The notes: generated from the sequence alone by a model not told the origin. Positions 42,779-53,403 are shown, numbered from the stretch's first letter. The stretch is 64,000 nt of DNA from an uncultured Desulfatiglans sp. (GCA_900498135.1 LR026961.1:1929325-1993324), one strand, 5' to 3'. Translations and numbers: made by a program.

Positions 42779-43678
42779 ATGAACCAAGAGGCGGTTGCAC
42801 AGCTCGATGCGGTTTTGCCGTCGGAAGAGGGGGATGAAACAGGTTTGGGAGAACGCGAAGTCAAATCGATCAGAATCGGTTCGAAGCTGCTGGGCATGAA
42901 AGGCCCATTTTTTCTGATTGCGGGTCCTTGCGTGATAGAAGATGAGGCGCTCGCGCTGCGTGTGGCGGATCGCTTGCGCGAGTTGGGGGACGATCTGGAT
43001 ATCCCCGTGATTTACAAAAGTTCCTACGACAAGGCCAACCGGACCTCCATCGGCTCGTACCGGGGGCCGGGTCTGGAAAAGGGGTTGGAAATCCTTCGGA
43101 AGGTGAAGGAATCGACGGGGCTGCCGGTTCTCTCCGATGTCCATCGACCGGAGGACATGGCCGCGGCTGCCGAGGTCCTCGATGTGATCCAGATCCCGGC
43201 GTTTTTGTGCCGGCAGACGGACCTGGTCGTAGCCGCCGCCCGGACGGGCCTTCCGGTCAATCTAAAAAAGGGGCAGTTCCTCTCACCCTGGGAAATGGGG
43301 CCGGCATCGGGAAAGATCTTGGCTGCGGGCAACGAGCAGATTCTTTTGACCGAGCGCGGCGCATCCTTCGGATACAACAACCTCGTAGTCGATATGCGCG
43401 CGATAGCCGTCATGCGCGGACTCGGCTTTCCCGTCGTTTTCGATGCCACCCACAGCGTTCAACTCCCAGGCGGGGAGGGGACGTGTTCGGGAGGACAGCG
43501 TGAATTTATCGGCCACCTGGCGCGGGCGGCGGTTGCCGCCGGGGCTGACGGTGTCTTCATGGAAGTCCACCCGGACCCGGATCAGGCCCTTTGCGACGGG
43601 CCCAACTCCTTGCCCATCCAGGACGTGCGGCCCCTTCTCCGGCTGCTGAAAGATATTCACGCCCTCGTCAGATCCTGA
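42779..43678 (+). CDS. kdsA: 3-deoxy-8-phosphooctulonate synthase KdsA
   Basis: KdsA condenses phosphoenolpyruvate with arabinose-5-phosphate to make Kdo-8-phosphate for lipid A cores. The 299-residue product carries FFLIAGPCVIEDE, IYKSSYDKANRTSIGSYRGP, NLKKGQFLSPWEM and FDATHSVQLPGG. It has about 35 extra N-terminal residues relative to many KdsA proteins; a start near SIRIGSK is also conceivable. Confidence 0.96.
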   Translation: MNQEAVAQLDAVLPSEEGDETGLGEREVKSIRIGSKLLGMKGPFFLIAGPCVIEDEALALRVADRLRELGDDLDIPVIYKSSYDKANRTSIGSYRGPGLEKGLEILRKVKESTGLPVLSDVHRPEDMAAAAEVLDVIQIPAFLCRQTDLVVAAARTGLPVNLKKGQFLSPWEMGPASGKILAAGNEQILLTERGASFGYNNLVVDMRAIAVMRGLGFPVVFDATHSVQLPGGEGTCSGGQREFIGHLARAAVAAGADGVFMEVHPDPDQALCDGPNSLPIQDVRPLLRLLKDIHALVRS

Positions 43679-43819
43679 ACCTTGAAAAGACCTGCCGGCA
43701 AGGCTTAAGACACGAAGCTCGTGCCTTGAAAAACACGCGTTCGCCCGCCTCTGGGCTGTATTGGCTGAGGACCCGCACGAAGCATGAAGGGAAGCTTTCC
43801 CGCTGATGGAGGAAGCCGG

Positions 43820-44347
43820 ATGGAACCGATGGAGGAGAAGGCGAAGCAGATCAAGGCCCTGTTTCTGGATGTGGACGGTGTCCTCACCGATGGCAGGGTG
43901 ACGCTGGACGACCGCGGAGTCGAGATCAAGTCCTTCCACTCCAAGGACGGGCAGGGGCTCAAGATGCTCGTCGCCTCCGGCATCGAAATCGTCATCATCA
44001 CGGGCAGGTCCTCGAATGCCTTGGCCTACAGGGCGCGCGAACTGGGGATCGAGGCCGTCTACCAGGGGGTCGGCGACAAGCGTTCCCTGTGCCGGCGATT
44101 GATCGCCGAGCGCGGTTTGAAGGTGGAGAATGTTGCGTCGATGGGGGACGACCTGCCGGATCTCGGGATGATGTTGGAGGCTGGGTTGCGCATGACGGTG
44201 AACGATGCCGCCGAAGAGGTCCGTGAAATGGCCGATTTCATCACCCGCCGGAACGGCGGTCAGGGTGCGGTGCGGGAGGTGAGCGAGTGGCTGCTCAAAT
44301 GCCAGGGAAAATGGGCTGAAGTCGTTGCGGCGTATGCCGGAAAATAG
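43820..44347 (+). CDS. kdsC: 3-deoxy-D-manno-octulosonate-8-phosphate phosphatase KdsC
   Basis: The 175-residue HAD phosphatase removes phosphate from Kdo-8-phosphate. FLDVDGVLTDGRVTLDDRGVE, VIITGRSS and MGDDLPDLGMM are the HAD motifs; NDAAEEVREMADFIT is typical of KdsC. GGAAG precedes the ATG. No arabinose-5-phosphate isomerase gene (kdsD) is present between kdsA and kdsC. Confidence 0.95.
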   Translation: MEPMEEKAKQIKALFLDVDGVLTDGRVTLDDRGVEIKSFHSKDGQGLKMLVASGIEIVIITGRSSNALAYRARELGIEAVYQGVGDKRSLCRRLIAERGLKVENVASMGDDLPDLGMMLEAGLRMTVNDAAEEVREMADFITRRNGGQGAVREVSEWLLKCQGKWAEVVAAYAGK

Positions 44348-44392
44348 TCTTTACAATGGATTTTTTGGGTTGATATACTGAATAAGGACTGC

Positions 44393-44947
44393 ATGGGGCG
44401 CTTTCTGCTGAAACATTGGCCCATGGTAGGTCTAGGGCTCCTTCTTGCCGTTGTAGCGGCCTATCTGATCGGGGCGAAATGGGTGGGCCGCGGTGCTGCC
44501 CTGCTGGACGACGTAGTCAGCAGGGAAGGCATTCAACTGAACGAGATCCATTATACGCAGGATGATCCCGAGCGGGGCCTGAGGTGGATTCTCGATGCCG
44601 AATCTGTCCGCTTCTCCAGGGATCAGCGGTTCGTTCACTTTTCGCGTTTTTTGCTCACCGTGGAACCGAAAGAAGGCGCCTGGGTCAAGCTCAAAGGGGA
44701 CGAGGGAGATTATTCCCGGGATACCGGTGAGATCGAAATCCGTGGTGCGATAAAAGGAGAGACGGGGGACGGCTATCGGCTCCTGACCGAGCATCTTCTG
44801 ATTGACGAGGGGAAGAAAACCGTACGGACGGACGCCCCTGTCCAGTTGGAAGGCCCTTTTTTCTCTGTTGAGGGGAAAGGTCTCTTCTTTGATTTGAACC
44901 AAGAGAGGGTCCAGATCTTATCGGAGGTCACAACGCACATCCGATGA
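44393..44947 (+). CDS. lptC: LPS export protein LptC
   Basis: The 184-residue product has one N-terminal membrane helix (MVGLGLLLAVVAAYLIGA) and a beta-jellyroll periplasmic domain (IQLNEIHYTQDDPERGLRWI, VEGKGLFFDLNQERVQI). LptC docks on the LptBFG transporter and passes LPS to LptA. It follows kdsC by 45 bases. Confidence 0.85.
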   Translation: MGRFLLKHWPMVGLGLLLAVVAAYLIGAKWVGRGAALLDDVVSREGIQLNEIHYTQDDPERGLRWILDAESVRFSRDQRFVHFSRFLLTVEPKEGAWVKLKGDEGDYSRDTGEIEIRGAIKGETGDGYRLLTEHLLIDEGKKTVRTDAPVQLEGPFFSVEGKGLFFDLNQERVQILSEVTTHIR

Positions 44948-45002
44948 CGCCTGCCGGTAGGATCCGCCATTTCCATCGACCAGCATTGTTAAGGTGAGCG
45001 AG

Positions 45003-45590
45003 ATGAAGCCCCAGGCTTTGAAGATACTTGGGTGGGCCAGCCTGATGATTTTTGTGCTGTCTGCGGCGCAGCCCTCGGCCCAGGCGCAGGGCATCGCGGC
45101 CAAGGCGTCGCGGGGCGGCCCCATGGTGATCCATTCGGACACGCTCGAAGCGGATAACCTCAAGCGAATTATTACCTTTTCCGGAAAGGTCAAGGCCGAA
45201 AGAGACGATTTTATCATTCATTGCGAACGGATGGTGGTCCACTATACCCGTTCGGAAAACGCCGGTGCGCCTGGCGATGCAACAGAGGGCAGCAGCATCG
45301 AAAAGATTGTCGCCAAGGGGAATGTGCGGGTGGATCGCACGGAGGGCGGCACGGCGACTGCCGAGGAGGCCGTCTACTACGAAAGTGAGAGCAAGGTGGT
45401 TTTGTCGGGCAATCCCGTATTGAAGCAGGAAAACGATACGGTTCAGGGAGAACGGGTCATCTTTTTCATCGAAGATGACCGGGTTGTTGTGGAAGGATCC
45501 GAAACGAAGCGGGTGAAGGCTGTCGTGTTTCCGAAATCGGACAGCAAGGAGTCTCAGCCTGGCACAGAGCCTGGGGCTGGTTCGGACTGA
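45003..45590 (+). CDS. lptA: LPS transport periplasmic protein LptA
   Basis: The 195-residue product has a signal peptide ending near QPSAQAQG and the OstA/LptA jellyroll (VIHSDTLEADNLKRIITFSG, KIVAKGNVRVDRTEGGTATA, AVYYESESKVVLSGNP). It forms the periplasmic LPS bridge. AAGGTGA precedes the ATG at 45003 by six bases; an upstream GTG at 44994 is less likely. The usual next gene, lptB, is absent. Confidence 0.88.
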   Translation: MKPQALKILGWASLMIFVLSAAQPSAQAQGIAAKASRGGPMVIHSDTLEADNLKRIITFSGKVKAERDDFIIHCERMVVHYTRSENAGAPGDATEGSSIEKIVAKGNVRVDRTEGGTATAEEAVYYESESKVVLSGNPVLKQENDTVQGERVIFFIEDDRVVVEGSETKRVKAVVFPKSDSKESQPGTEPGAGSD

Positions 45591-45688
45591 AGGCGGACAT
45601 GAATAGGTGCAACCCTGAAGGACGGTGGGTGAGAGTCGTTTGCCGGAGCGGGGCTTGCAGTCGATAGACGGGTGGTTGTAGTCGTCTG

Positions 45689-47131
45689 ATGGCATTAGAA
45701 CTCAAACAATCTCTAGGGCTTTCACAGCAGCTGGTGATGACGCCGCAGCTGCAGCAGGCTATCAAGCTCCTGCAGCTCTCGCGCCTCGAGCTTTTGGACG
45801 CTATTTACCAGGAACTGGAAGGGAATCCCGTCCTGGAAGAGCAACTCGGCACCGACCCGGAAGAGGAGGTCGGTCCAAGGGAAGACACCGAAACGCCGAT
45901 TGTCGAGGAGGTTCCGGCTGTAACGGAGGTGCGCGTCGAGGAGCGTGCCCGTGATGATGTGGATTGGGAGAGCTACGTCTCGGAATACAACACGGGGTGG
46001 GCTGAAGCCCCTTACGAAGAAAGGGATACGCCGTCCTATGAGAGCATGACGGCGACCAAGACGGACCTGGGCGATCATCTGACCTGGCAGCTCAACATGA
46101 GCCGCATGAATGAGGATGCTCGAACGATCGCCGCCTATATCATCGGCAACCTCGATGAGGACGGGTATCTCGATATCGAGTTGGAAGAGATCGCGGAGGC
46201 TACGGGCTATCCGCTCGAAAAGGTGGAGGAGACGCTCAGCCTGGTCCAGAACTTCGACCCGGTAGGGGTCGCCGCCCGTGATATGCGGGAATCGCTTTTG
46301 ATCCAGGCCCGTTTTCAGGGGCTTGGCGGCAGTCTCGTAGAGACGCTGATTCGGGATCACCTGCGTGATTTGGAGAACAAGCGCTATGAAGAGATCGCGC
46401 GCAGACTCGGCGTAACGGTGGAAGAGATCTGCGAGGCGGTGAGTGTCATCCAGAGACTGGATCCGAAGCCCGGGCGGCTCTACTCGAGCGAGGAGACGGT
46501 CTATATCACGCCGGATATCTACGTCATCAAGGTGGGCGACAAATACGAGATCCTGCTCAACGAAGACGGCCTGCCCCGCCTGAAGGTCAACAGTTACTAC
46601 AGGGATGTCCTCTCAGGGCAGATCGAGATCGGGGAAACGGCTAAAGGCTACATCAAAGAAAAGCTCCGATCGGCGGCCTGGTTGATCAAGAGCATTCACC
46701 AGAGACAGCGGACGATCTATCGCGTGACGGAGAGCATCGTCCGGTTTCAGCGGGAGTTTTTCGATAAAGGGATTGCTCATCTGAAGCCCCTTGTGCTCCG
46801 TGAGGTAGCCGAGGATATCGAGATGCACGAATCGACGGTCAGCCGGGTAACCACCAATAAATATGTCCATACGCCCCAAGGTATTTTCGAACTCAAATTT
46901 TTCTTCAACAGCGCCATCAAGAGTGTTGATGGAGATGATCTGGCTTCCGAAACCGTGAAGGAATTCATACGCAACATTGTTAAATCGGAGGAAAAGAAGA
47001 AGCCTTACAGCGATCAAGAGATCTCGGACATGCTGCGGGAGAAAAACATCAAAGTAGCCAGGCGGACGGTCGCCAAATATCGAGAGGCCGCCGGTATCCT
47101 GCCTTCCAAAAAAAGAAAGGAACCTTATTGA
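45689..47131 (+). CDS. rpoN: RNA polymerase sigma-54 factor
   Basis: The 480-residue product has the activator-interacting region (LGLSQQLVMTPQLQQAIKLL), an acidic region, the core-binding domain and the RpoN box (VARRTVAKYREAAGI) near the C-terminus. It directs transcription from -24/-12 promoters with enhancer proteins. It heads the rpoN-hpf-ptsN-EIIA run. Confidence 0.97.
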   Translation: MALELKQSLGLSQQLVMTPQLQQAIKLLQLSRLELLDAIYQELEGNPVLEEQLGTDPEEEVGPREDTETPIVEEVPAVTEVRVEERARDDVDWESYVSEYNTGWAEAPYEERDTPSYESMTATKTDLGDHLTWQLNMSRMNEDARTIAAYIIGNLDEDGYLDIELEEIAEATGYPLEKVEETLSLVQNFDPVGVAARDMRESLLIQARFQGLGGSLVETLIRDHLRDLENKRYEEIARRLGVTVEEICEAVSVIQRLDPKPGRLYSSEETVYITPDIYVIKVGDKYEILLNEDGLPRLKVNSYYRDVLSGQIEIGETAKGYIKEKLRSAAWLIKSIHQRQRTIYRVTESIVRFQREFFDKGIAHLKPLVLREVAEDIEMHESTVSRVTTNKYVHTPQGIFELKFFFNSAIKSVDGDDLASETVKEFIRNIVKSEEKKKPYSDQEISDMLREKNIKVARRTVAKYREAAGILPSKKRKEPY

Positions 47132-47198
47132 AGACCTGCGGTTTTTAGCTCTTGTACCGCTGAATCACCCAATTCCGAAAATGTGGAGGTAGTCTTTT

Positions 47199-47723
47199 AT
47201 GGATATCACTGTGACCTTCAGACGTACCGAACCGAGCGAAGCGTTGAAAGTGTACGCGGAGGAAAAGGTTTCCAAGGTCAGAAAGTATCTCGATGTTCCG
47301 GTCGAGGCCCATATCGTTCTGAGTGTCGAAAAGTTCAGGCACCAGGCGGATGTTACCCTGATCGTCAACGGGACGCGTATCAAGGCCATGGAAGAGACCG
47401 GCGACATGTATTCAGCCATCGATCAGGTGATGGACAAGATCGAGAAGCAGGTGAAGCGCCATCTGCAAAAGATCAGAGAACGGCGTCCCGAAGGTGCGAA
47501 GCCGGAGGAAGAGGGTGAAGGAGAAGAGACGTCAGCCGCAGCGGAGACCGTGATCGCGGTCGAGCAGATGATCGCCAAGCCGATGGATACTGAAGAAGCG
47601 GTCATGCAATTGAATCTGTCGAAGCAGGAATTCCTGGTGTTCCGGAACGCCAAGAGCCTGGAGGTCAATGTGCTTTACAGGAAGAAAGACGGCAGTCTAG
47701 GCCTGATCGAGCCGGCGAGCTGA
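47199..47723 (+). CDS. hpf: Ribosome hibernation-promoting factor, long form
   Basis: The 174-residue product has the N-terminal ribosome-binding domain (MDITVTFRRTEPSEALKVYA), a linker rich in Glu and the C-terminal dimerisation domain (KPMDTEEAVMQLNLSKQEFL) of long HPF. It dimerises ribosomes into inactive 100S particles in stationary phase. Its position after rpoN is the conserved one. Confidence 0.95.
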   Translation: MDITVTFRRTEPSEALKVYAEEKVSKVRKYLDVPVEAHIVLSVEKFRHQADVTLIVNGTRIKAMEETGDMYSAIDQVMDKIEKQVKRHLQKIRERRPEGAKPEEEGEGEETSAAAETVIAVEQMIAKPMDTEEAVMQLNLSKQEFLVFRNAKSLEVNVLYRKKDGSLGLIEPAS

Positions 47724-47743
47724 TTGTCATTTGGGCGCGGCAA

Positions 47744-48208
47744 ATGAAACTATCTGAAATACTTCATGAAGACAGCATCATTCCTGAGCTGAAGGCAAAA
47801 GACAAGAAAGCTGTTCTGAGCGAATTGGCCGAGCGGGTTTGTGCCCGTGACCCCGTTATTGACAAGAACACTCTGGTCAAGGTATTGCTCGAGCGGGAAA
47901 AGCTCGGAAGCACAGGGATAGGCGACGGCGTGGCCATCCCTCACGGAAAGCTCGGCGGTGTCAGTCAGCCGATGATCTCCTGCGGACGCAGTCTCGAGGG
48001 TGTTGATTTTGACGCCATGGACGGGCAACCCGCCCATCTTTTTTTCCTTCTGATTGCCCCGGAAGACTCGTCCAGCATTCATTTGCAGGTTTTGGCGCGG
48101 CTGGCTAAGATTCTCAAGACGAGCGCGTTCAGAAAACGATTGATGCAGGCCCGTAATCAGCAGGAGATCTACAGAGCGATTGTTCAGACGGACGAAGAAT
48201 CATCTTGA
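47744..48208 (+). CDS. ptsN: PTS EIIA-Ntr family protein (PtsN)
   Basis: The 154-residue fructose/mannitol-type EIIA has the phospho-histidine in GVAIPHGKLGGVSQP. It starts MKLSEILHEDSIIPELKAKD. It probably receives phosphate from HPr (2-4 kb) as a regulatory signal rather than for sugar import. The gene rapZ, which often follows, is absent. Confidence 0.92.
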   Translation: MKLSEILHEDSIIPELKAKDKKAVLSELAERVCARDPVIDKNTLVKVLLEREKLGSTGIGDGVAIPHGKLGGVSQPMISCGRSLEGVDFDAMDGQPAHLFFLLIAPEDSSSIHLQVLARLAKILKTSAFRKRLMQARNQQEIYRAIVQTDEESS

Positions 48209-48244
48209 TCCTGTTCATGAAGGGGAGGGTTTTGGGGTAGCGTT

Positions 48245-48642
48245 ATGATAGGGATCTTGATCATTTCCCATTGTGACCTGGGCAGGGAGTTGCTGCGTGC
48301 GGCAGAGTTGATCGTCGGCCGGCTGGACGCGGCGGATTCGATTCCAATCACCCAGATTACGGAGAGCGAACCGCTGCTGAAAACCATCGCCGAGAAGATC
48401 AAGCGCCTGGACCGCGGCAAAGGGGTCCTGGTGCTGACCGATATGTTCGGAGGAACGCCTTCGAACCTCAGCCTCTCCTTTTTGGAAGAGAACCGTGTCG
48501 AGGTCTTGACGGGTGTCAATCTCCCAATGGTCATCGCGGTCGCAGGGGACCGGGATCGCCTGTCGCTGAGCGAACTCGGTGAAAAGGCGCAGGAAGCCGG
48601 TCAACGGAGCATCGCGCTGGCCAGCAAACTGCTCAGGATGGA

Positions 48643-48646
<4 letters not shown>
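48245..48646 (+). CDS. PTS mannose-type EIIA protein
   Basis: The 133-residue product starts MIGILIISHCDLGRELLRAA, with the phospho-histidine in IISHCDLG, and has VLTDMFGGTPSNL. In Deltaproteobacteria a lone EIIA-Man near rpoN often belongs to a regulatory PTS. Its last bases overlap the next gene. Confidence 0.92.
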
Positions 48647-50218
<1,572 letters not shown>

Positions 50219-50407
50219 GAGACCTGGTCCGCGGGCTGCCCCTCCCTGTGGAGCGCAGTCCAGAGTCTTCCGTAAAGCCGTGTTCGAGCGCAAGAGGCTT
50301 CGAACCGCAGAGGGCGGGCCGCCTGGCCGTTTTTGCGGGCGGACTCACCCGAGGACTTTCCCGGCGGCAGCACTGGCGCCGCCGGACAGAAGGAGGGTAA
50401 TTGCCTG

Positions 50408-51181
50408 ATGATTGAACGAAGGCCGATGATAGCCGGCAACTGGAAGATGCATACAGATATCTTCGAATCCGTCAATCTGGTCAAGGCGATCAGCGCCGGT
50501 CTCCGTGGTGACGAGGAGGCCGATGTCCTGGTGGCGCCACCGTTCACGAACTTATCTGTGGTGAAGCCGTTTGCGGAGAATGCCCGAATCCTGCTCGGTG
50601 CCCAGAACATGCACTGGGAGGGGAGCGGTGCCTTTACGGGAGAGGTCTCAGCGTCGATGCTGCGGGCGGCCGGCTGTACGCACGTGATCCTTGGGCACTC
50701 GGAGCGCCGGCATATCTTCGGCGAAAGCGACGCAGATGTGAACCGGAAGGTCGAGGCGGCGGCAAAAAGCGGATTGATCCCTATCGTATGCATCGGTGAA
50801 ACGCTCGAGGAGCGCGAGGCCGGGCGTACTTTTGAGGTCATTGCGGGCCAGCTGGCCGGTTCGCTCGCCGCTTTTACGGACGGAAGGGACCTGCCTGCGG
50901 AAACGATCATCGCTTACGAACCCGTCTGGGCGATTGGAACGGGTCGCACCGCTACACCGGCGCAGGCGCAGGAAGTCCATCGATCCATAAGGCGGTGGCT
51001 CGGAGAAAGGTTCGGCGAGAAGGTTTCGGAGCACACGCGGATCCTTTACGGCGGCAGTGTCAAGCCGGACAACATCTCGGCCCTCATGAGCGAACAAGAC
51101 ATCGATGGCGCCCTGGTCGGCGGCGCGAGCCTGAAAGCGGAGAGTTTTCTCGGCATCGTCCAATTCAGGAAAAGGGGATGA
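50408..51181 (+). CDS. tpiA: Triose-phosphate isomerase
   Basis: The 257-residue product has RRPMIAGNWKMHTD, the catalytic histidine in ILGHSERRHIFGE, the catalytic glutamate in IIAYEPVWAIGTGRTA and the phosphate loop ILYGGSVKPDN. The upstream frame extension to 50333 is rejected; AAGGAGGGTAATTGCCTG precedes the chosen ATG. Confidence 0.97.
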   Translation: MIERRPMIAGNWKMHTDIFESVNLVKAISAGLRGDEEADVLVAPPFTNLSVVKPFAENARILLGAQNMHWEGSGAFTGEVSASMLRAAGCTHVILGHSERRHIFGESDADVNRKVEAAAKSGLIPIVCIGETLEEREAGRTFEVIAGQLAGSLAAFTDGRDLPAETIIAYEPVWAIGTGRTATPAQAQEVHRSIRRWLGERFGEKVSEHTRILYGGSVKPDNISALMSEQDIDGALVGGASLKAESFLGIVQFRKRG

Positions 51182-51354
51182 CCTCCTTGTTTTGTAGATG
51201 GTTGGGAGTTTTTTCGTTGAGGAGGGTCCGTTTTTTTCCTGCCCTTTTTCATTCGGTGAAGACGGTTGCAAATTTTTTCTTGCAAAAATAAATCGGGAAG
51301 GTAAAATCAGCGTTTCGAGGTTTCAGGTAACTTTTTAGGGGATCGGTTTTTTAA

Positions 51355-51699
51355 ATGAAGCCCATTTTTATTATCCTGCATATCGCGGCATGCATCGCCC
51401 TGATTATCATCGTCCTCCTTCAACGCGGCAAAGGGGCCGGGATGGGGGCGGCTTTCGGCGGTTCGAGCCAGACCGTATTCGGAAGCACAGGGGCTACGTC
51501 CTTTCTGCACAAGGTCACCACGCTCGTCGCGATCCTTTTCATGGTGACGTCCTTGACCCTCTCGTTTTTCTTCGGGAGGGGTACGACCTCGTCCATCATG
51601 GAGGGTGTGGAGAGTCCCAATCCTCCTGTGACAGACCAGGCGACACCCGGGGGGGAAGCGGTGCCTGAAGCCCCTGCACCCCCGGCTGAAAACCAGTAG
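51355..51699 (+). CDS. secG: Protein translocase subunit SecG
   Basis: The 114-residue product has two membrane helices, HIAACIALIIIVLLQRGKGA with the conserved QRGKGAGMGAAFGG, and VTTLVAILFMVTSLTLSFFF, and a Pro/Ala-rich tail. It is the auxiliary SecYEG subunit. It follows tpiA and precedes tRNA-Leu, a common order. Confidence 0.95.
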   Translation: MKPIFIILHIAACIALIIIVLLQRGKGAGMGAAFGGSSQTVFGSTGATSFLHKVTTLVAILFMVTSLTLSFFFGRGTTSSIMEGVESPNPPVTDQATPGGEAVPEAPAPPAENQ

Positions 51700-51705
51700 A
51701 TCAAT

Positions 51706-51792
51706 GCCGAAGTGGTGGAATTTGGTAGACACGCTATCTTGAGGGGGTAGTGGCCGACGGCCGTGCGGGTTCAAATCCCGCCTTCGGCACCA
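51706..51792 (+). tRNA. tRNA-Leu (anticodon GAG); integration site of the element
   Basis: Acceptor GCCGAAG pairs with CTTCGGC; the anticodon stem CTATC/GGTAG holds loop TTGAGGG with anticodon GAG; a class II variable arm follows (TGGCCGACGGCCG), then T arm GCGGG-TTCAAAT-CCCGC and CCA. The gene is intact. The element begins at or within its 3' end, and the integrase stop codon lies inside it on the other strand. Confidence 0.97.
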
Positions 51793-52975
51793 TAGCATAA
51801 AAATGAGGCGCAATCTCAGTGGGTTGCGCCTCTTGCTTTTGGGCTGGTTGCGGATAGGTTGCGGATGGTTGCGAGTCGAGTCGGTTGACAGCGTCCCGGT
51901 TGCTGCTCGGCAGAAGGTGCCCATAGACGTCCACGGTCATCTGAATGGAATGGTGCCCCAACTGCTCTTTGACGTAGGCCGGGCTCTGTCCGTCGCTCAA
52001 TAGAAGGGATGCGAAGGTGTGCCGGATGTCGTGCAGCCGGATCTCCCTCAAACCGGCCTTCATGAGGGCCCGCTTGAACACCCGGCGGATGTAGTTCTGT
52101 TCGATGGGCTTTCCGTCCCGGTGAAATACGCTTTCAACCACTTTCCCAAGGCCCGCCTTCAACGCTTCCCTTTTCCTCTGAGACAGAAGCGCCTGCAGGG
52201 TGGCGTGTAACTGATCGCTCATATCGACGCGCCGGACCTTGCCGTTCTTGGGGGCGTTGAATTTCCCGAGTTTGTACGTCCGCCGCACCATGATGAATTT
52301 CCCGTTAAAATCGACATCCCCCCACCGAAGGCCCAGGAGTTCCCCCAGGCGCATTCCGGTCCGGAAGGCTGTCAGGAAGAACGGATAATGGTCCCTGAAA
52401 TGCTCTTGGCACGTTTCAAGGAAAGCCTGGACCTCGGCATGGTCAAGCGGTTCAATGGTGATCTTCTTATCCCTGCGGATATTCAGCCGCTTCAGGATGC
52501 CCTTGGCGGGGTTCGCCTGTAACAGTTCCTCGTCAATGGCGTACTCGAATGGCCCGCTCATGACGTCCCGCACAAGGCAAACCGTGCTTCTGGACAGCCC
52601 CCTGGCATGAATCCGCAAGAGCATGTTCCTGATCTGTCCCCGCTTGATCTTGTCAATAGGCAGGTTCCCGATTGTCGGAAAGACGTATCTTCCGAGGGTC
52701 TCCCCGTACCGCTCATAGGTCGATTGCCTTCTGAGCGGCTTGATGTAGGTTTCGAGCCATTCACTGGCGTAGACCTTGAAGGTCGGCAGGGTTTCACCCC
52801 CGTTCTTTTCGAGACGGAACTCTTGCAGCACGAGTTTAGCCTCGATCTTCTTTGCGGCTTCCCGTGCGGCTTTCTCGTCCGTCCCAACCTTCTTGGCCTT
52901 CCTGACTCCCTGATGGTCGATGAAGATCCACCAGATCCCCGAGCCCGCCGGCCGTTGCCTCACTTTCACGCTCAA
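51734..52975 (-). CDS. int: Tyrosine-recombinase integrase
   Basis: The 413-residue product has the phage-integrase catalytic set: Arg in FRTGMRLGELLGLRWGDVDF, HDIRHTFASLLLSDG (HxxR), the later His in LGHHSIQMTVDVYGHLL and Tyr in VDVYGHLL. N-terminal SAM-like and arm-binding parts are present. The last 19 residues, MVPKAGFEPARPSATTPSR, are antisense translation of tRNA-Leu. The integrase catalyses site-specific integration at this tRNA. Confidence 0.95.
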   Translation of the reverse strand: MSVKVRQRPAGSGIWWIFIDHQGVRKAKKVGTDEKAAREAAKKIEAKLVLQEFRLEKNGGETLPTFKVYASEWLETYIKPLRRQSTYERYGETLGRYVFPTIGNLPIDKIKRGQIRNMLLRIHARGLSRSTVCLVRDVMSGPFEYAIDEELLQANPAKGILKRLNIRRDKKITIEPLDHAEVQAFLETCQEHFRDHYPFFLTAFRTGMRLGELLGLRWGDVDFNGKFIMVRRTYKLGKFNAPKNGKVRRVDMSDQLHATLQALLSQRKREALKAGLGKVVESVFHRDGKPIEQNYIRRVFKRALMKAGLREIRLHDIRHTFASLLLSDGQSPAYVKEQLGHHSIQMTVDVYGHLLPSSNRDAVNRLDSQPSATYPQPAQKQEAQPTEIAPHFYAMVPKAGFEPARPSATTPSR

Positions 52976-53016
52976 TAGTTTGTCCTCCTGTGCTCTAGGT
53001 CATAGAAACGCTGATC

Positions 53017-53220
53017 TCATCTCGGCTGAGCGGCTGCAATGTTGCTTTTCGCCTCCATCATTGCCGCATGAATCTGACCGGCATGTTCCATATCCCCGGC
53101 CAGGGCGGTATTGATGTAGTCCAAGAGGGTGAATGGTAAAAGGGACTCGATCTCCGCAAAGTCGGCGATCTGGTCTTCCCTGGCGCGATACCATGCCATA
53201 GCTCGCATTTTCTCATTCAT
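53017..53220 (-). CDS. Small protein of the integrated element
   Basis: The 67-residue acidic, helical product starts MNEKMRAMAWYRAREDQIAD. It overlaps the 57-residue gene upstream by an ATGA and lies 41 bases before int. Family not recognised. The coupling supports it being translated. Confidence 0.6.
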   Translation of the reverse strand: MNEKMRAMAWYRAREDQIADFAEIESLLPFTLLDYINTALAGDMEHAGQIHAAMMEAKSNIAAAQPR

Positions 53221-53390
53221 CGGCCACCACCTCTTCGATACTCGGCCACGAGGCGAGCCAGCGCTTGCAGCCGTTCCTCGTCAGGGTCTTGTCCGTCAGT
53301 CGGCCACAGGAAGTCGTAAACTTTGTTCGTCAGTCCAGGATGCTGACGTTCCGCACGCTCCCACATTCTGATCTGCTCACCTAGCTTCAT
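53217..53390 (-). CDS. Small protein of the integrated element
   Basis: The 57-residue product starts MKLGEQIRMWERAERQHPGL and includes LQALARLVAEYRR. GGGAGGT lies six bases before the ATG, and the stop overlaps the next gene through ATGA. Not recognised. It is directly preceded by a structured terminator at 53414-53476. Confidence 0.6.
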   Translation of the reverse strand: MKLGEQIRMWERAERQHPGLTNKVYDFLWPTDGQDPDEERLQALARLVAEYRRGGGR

Positions 53391-53403
53391 GATGTACCTC
53401 CCT

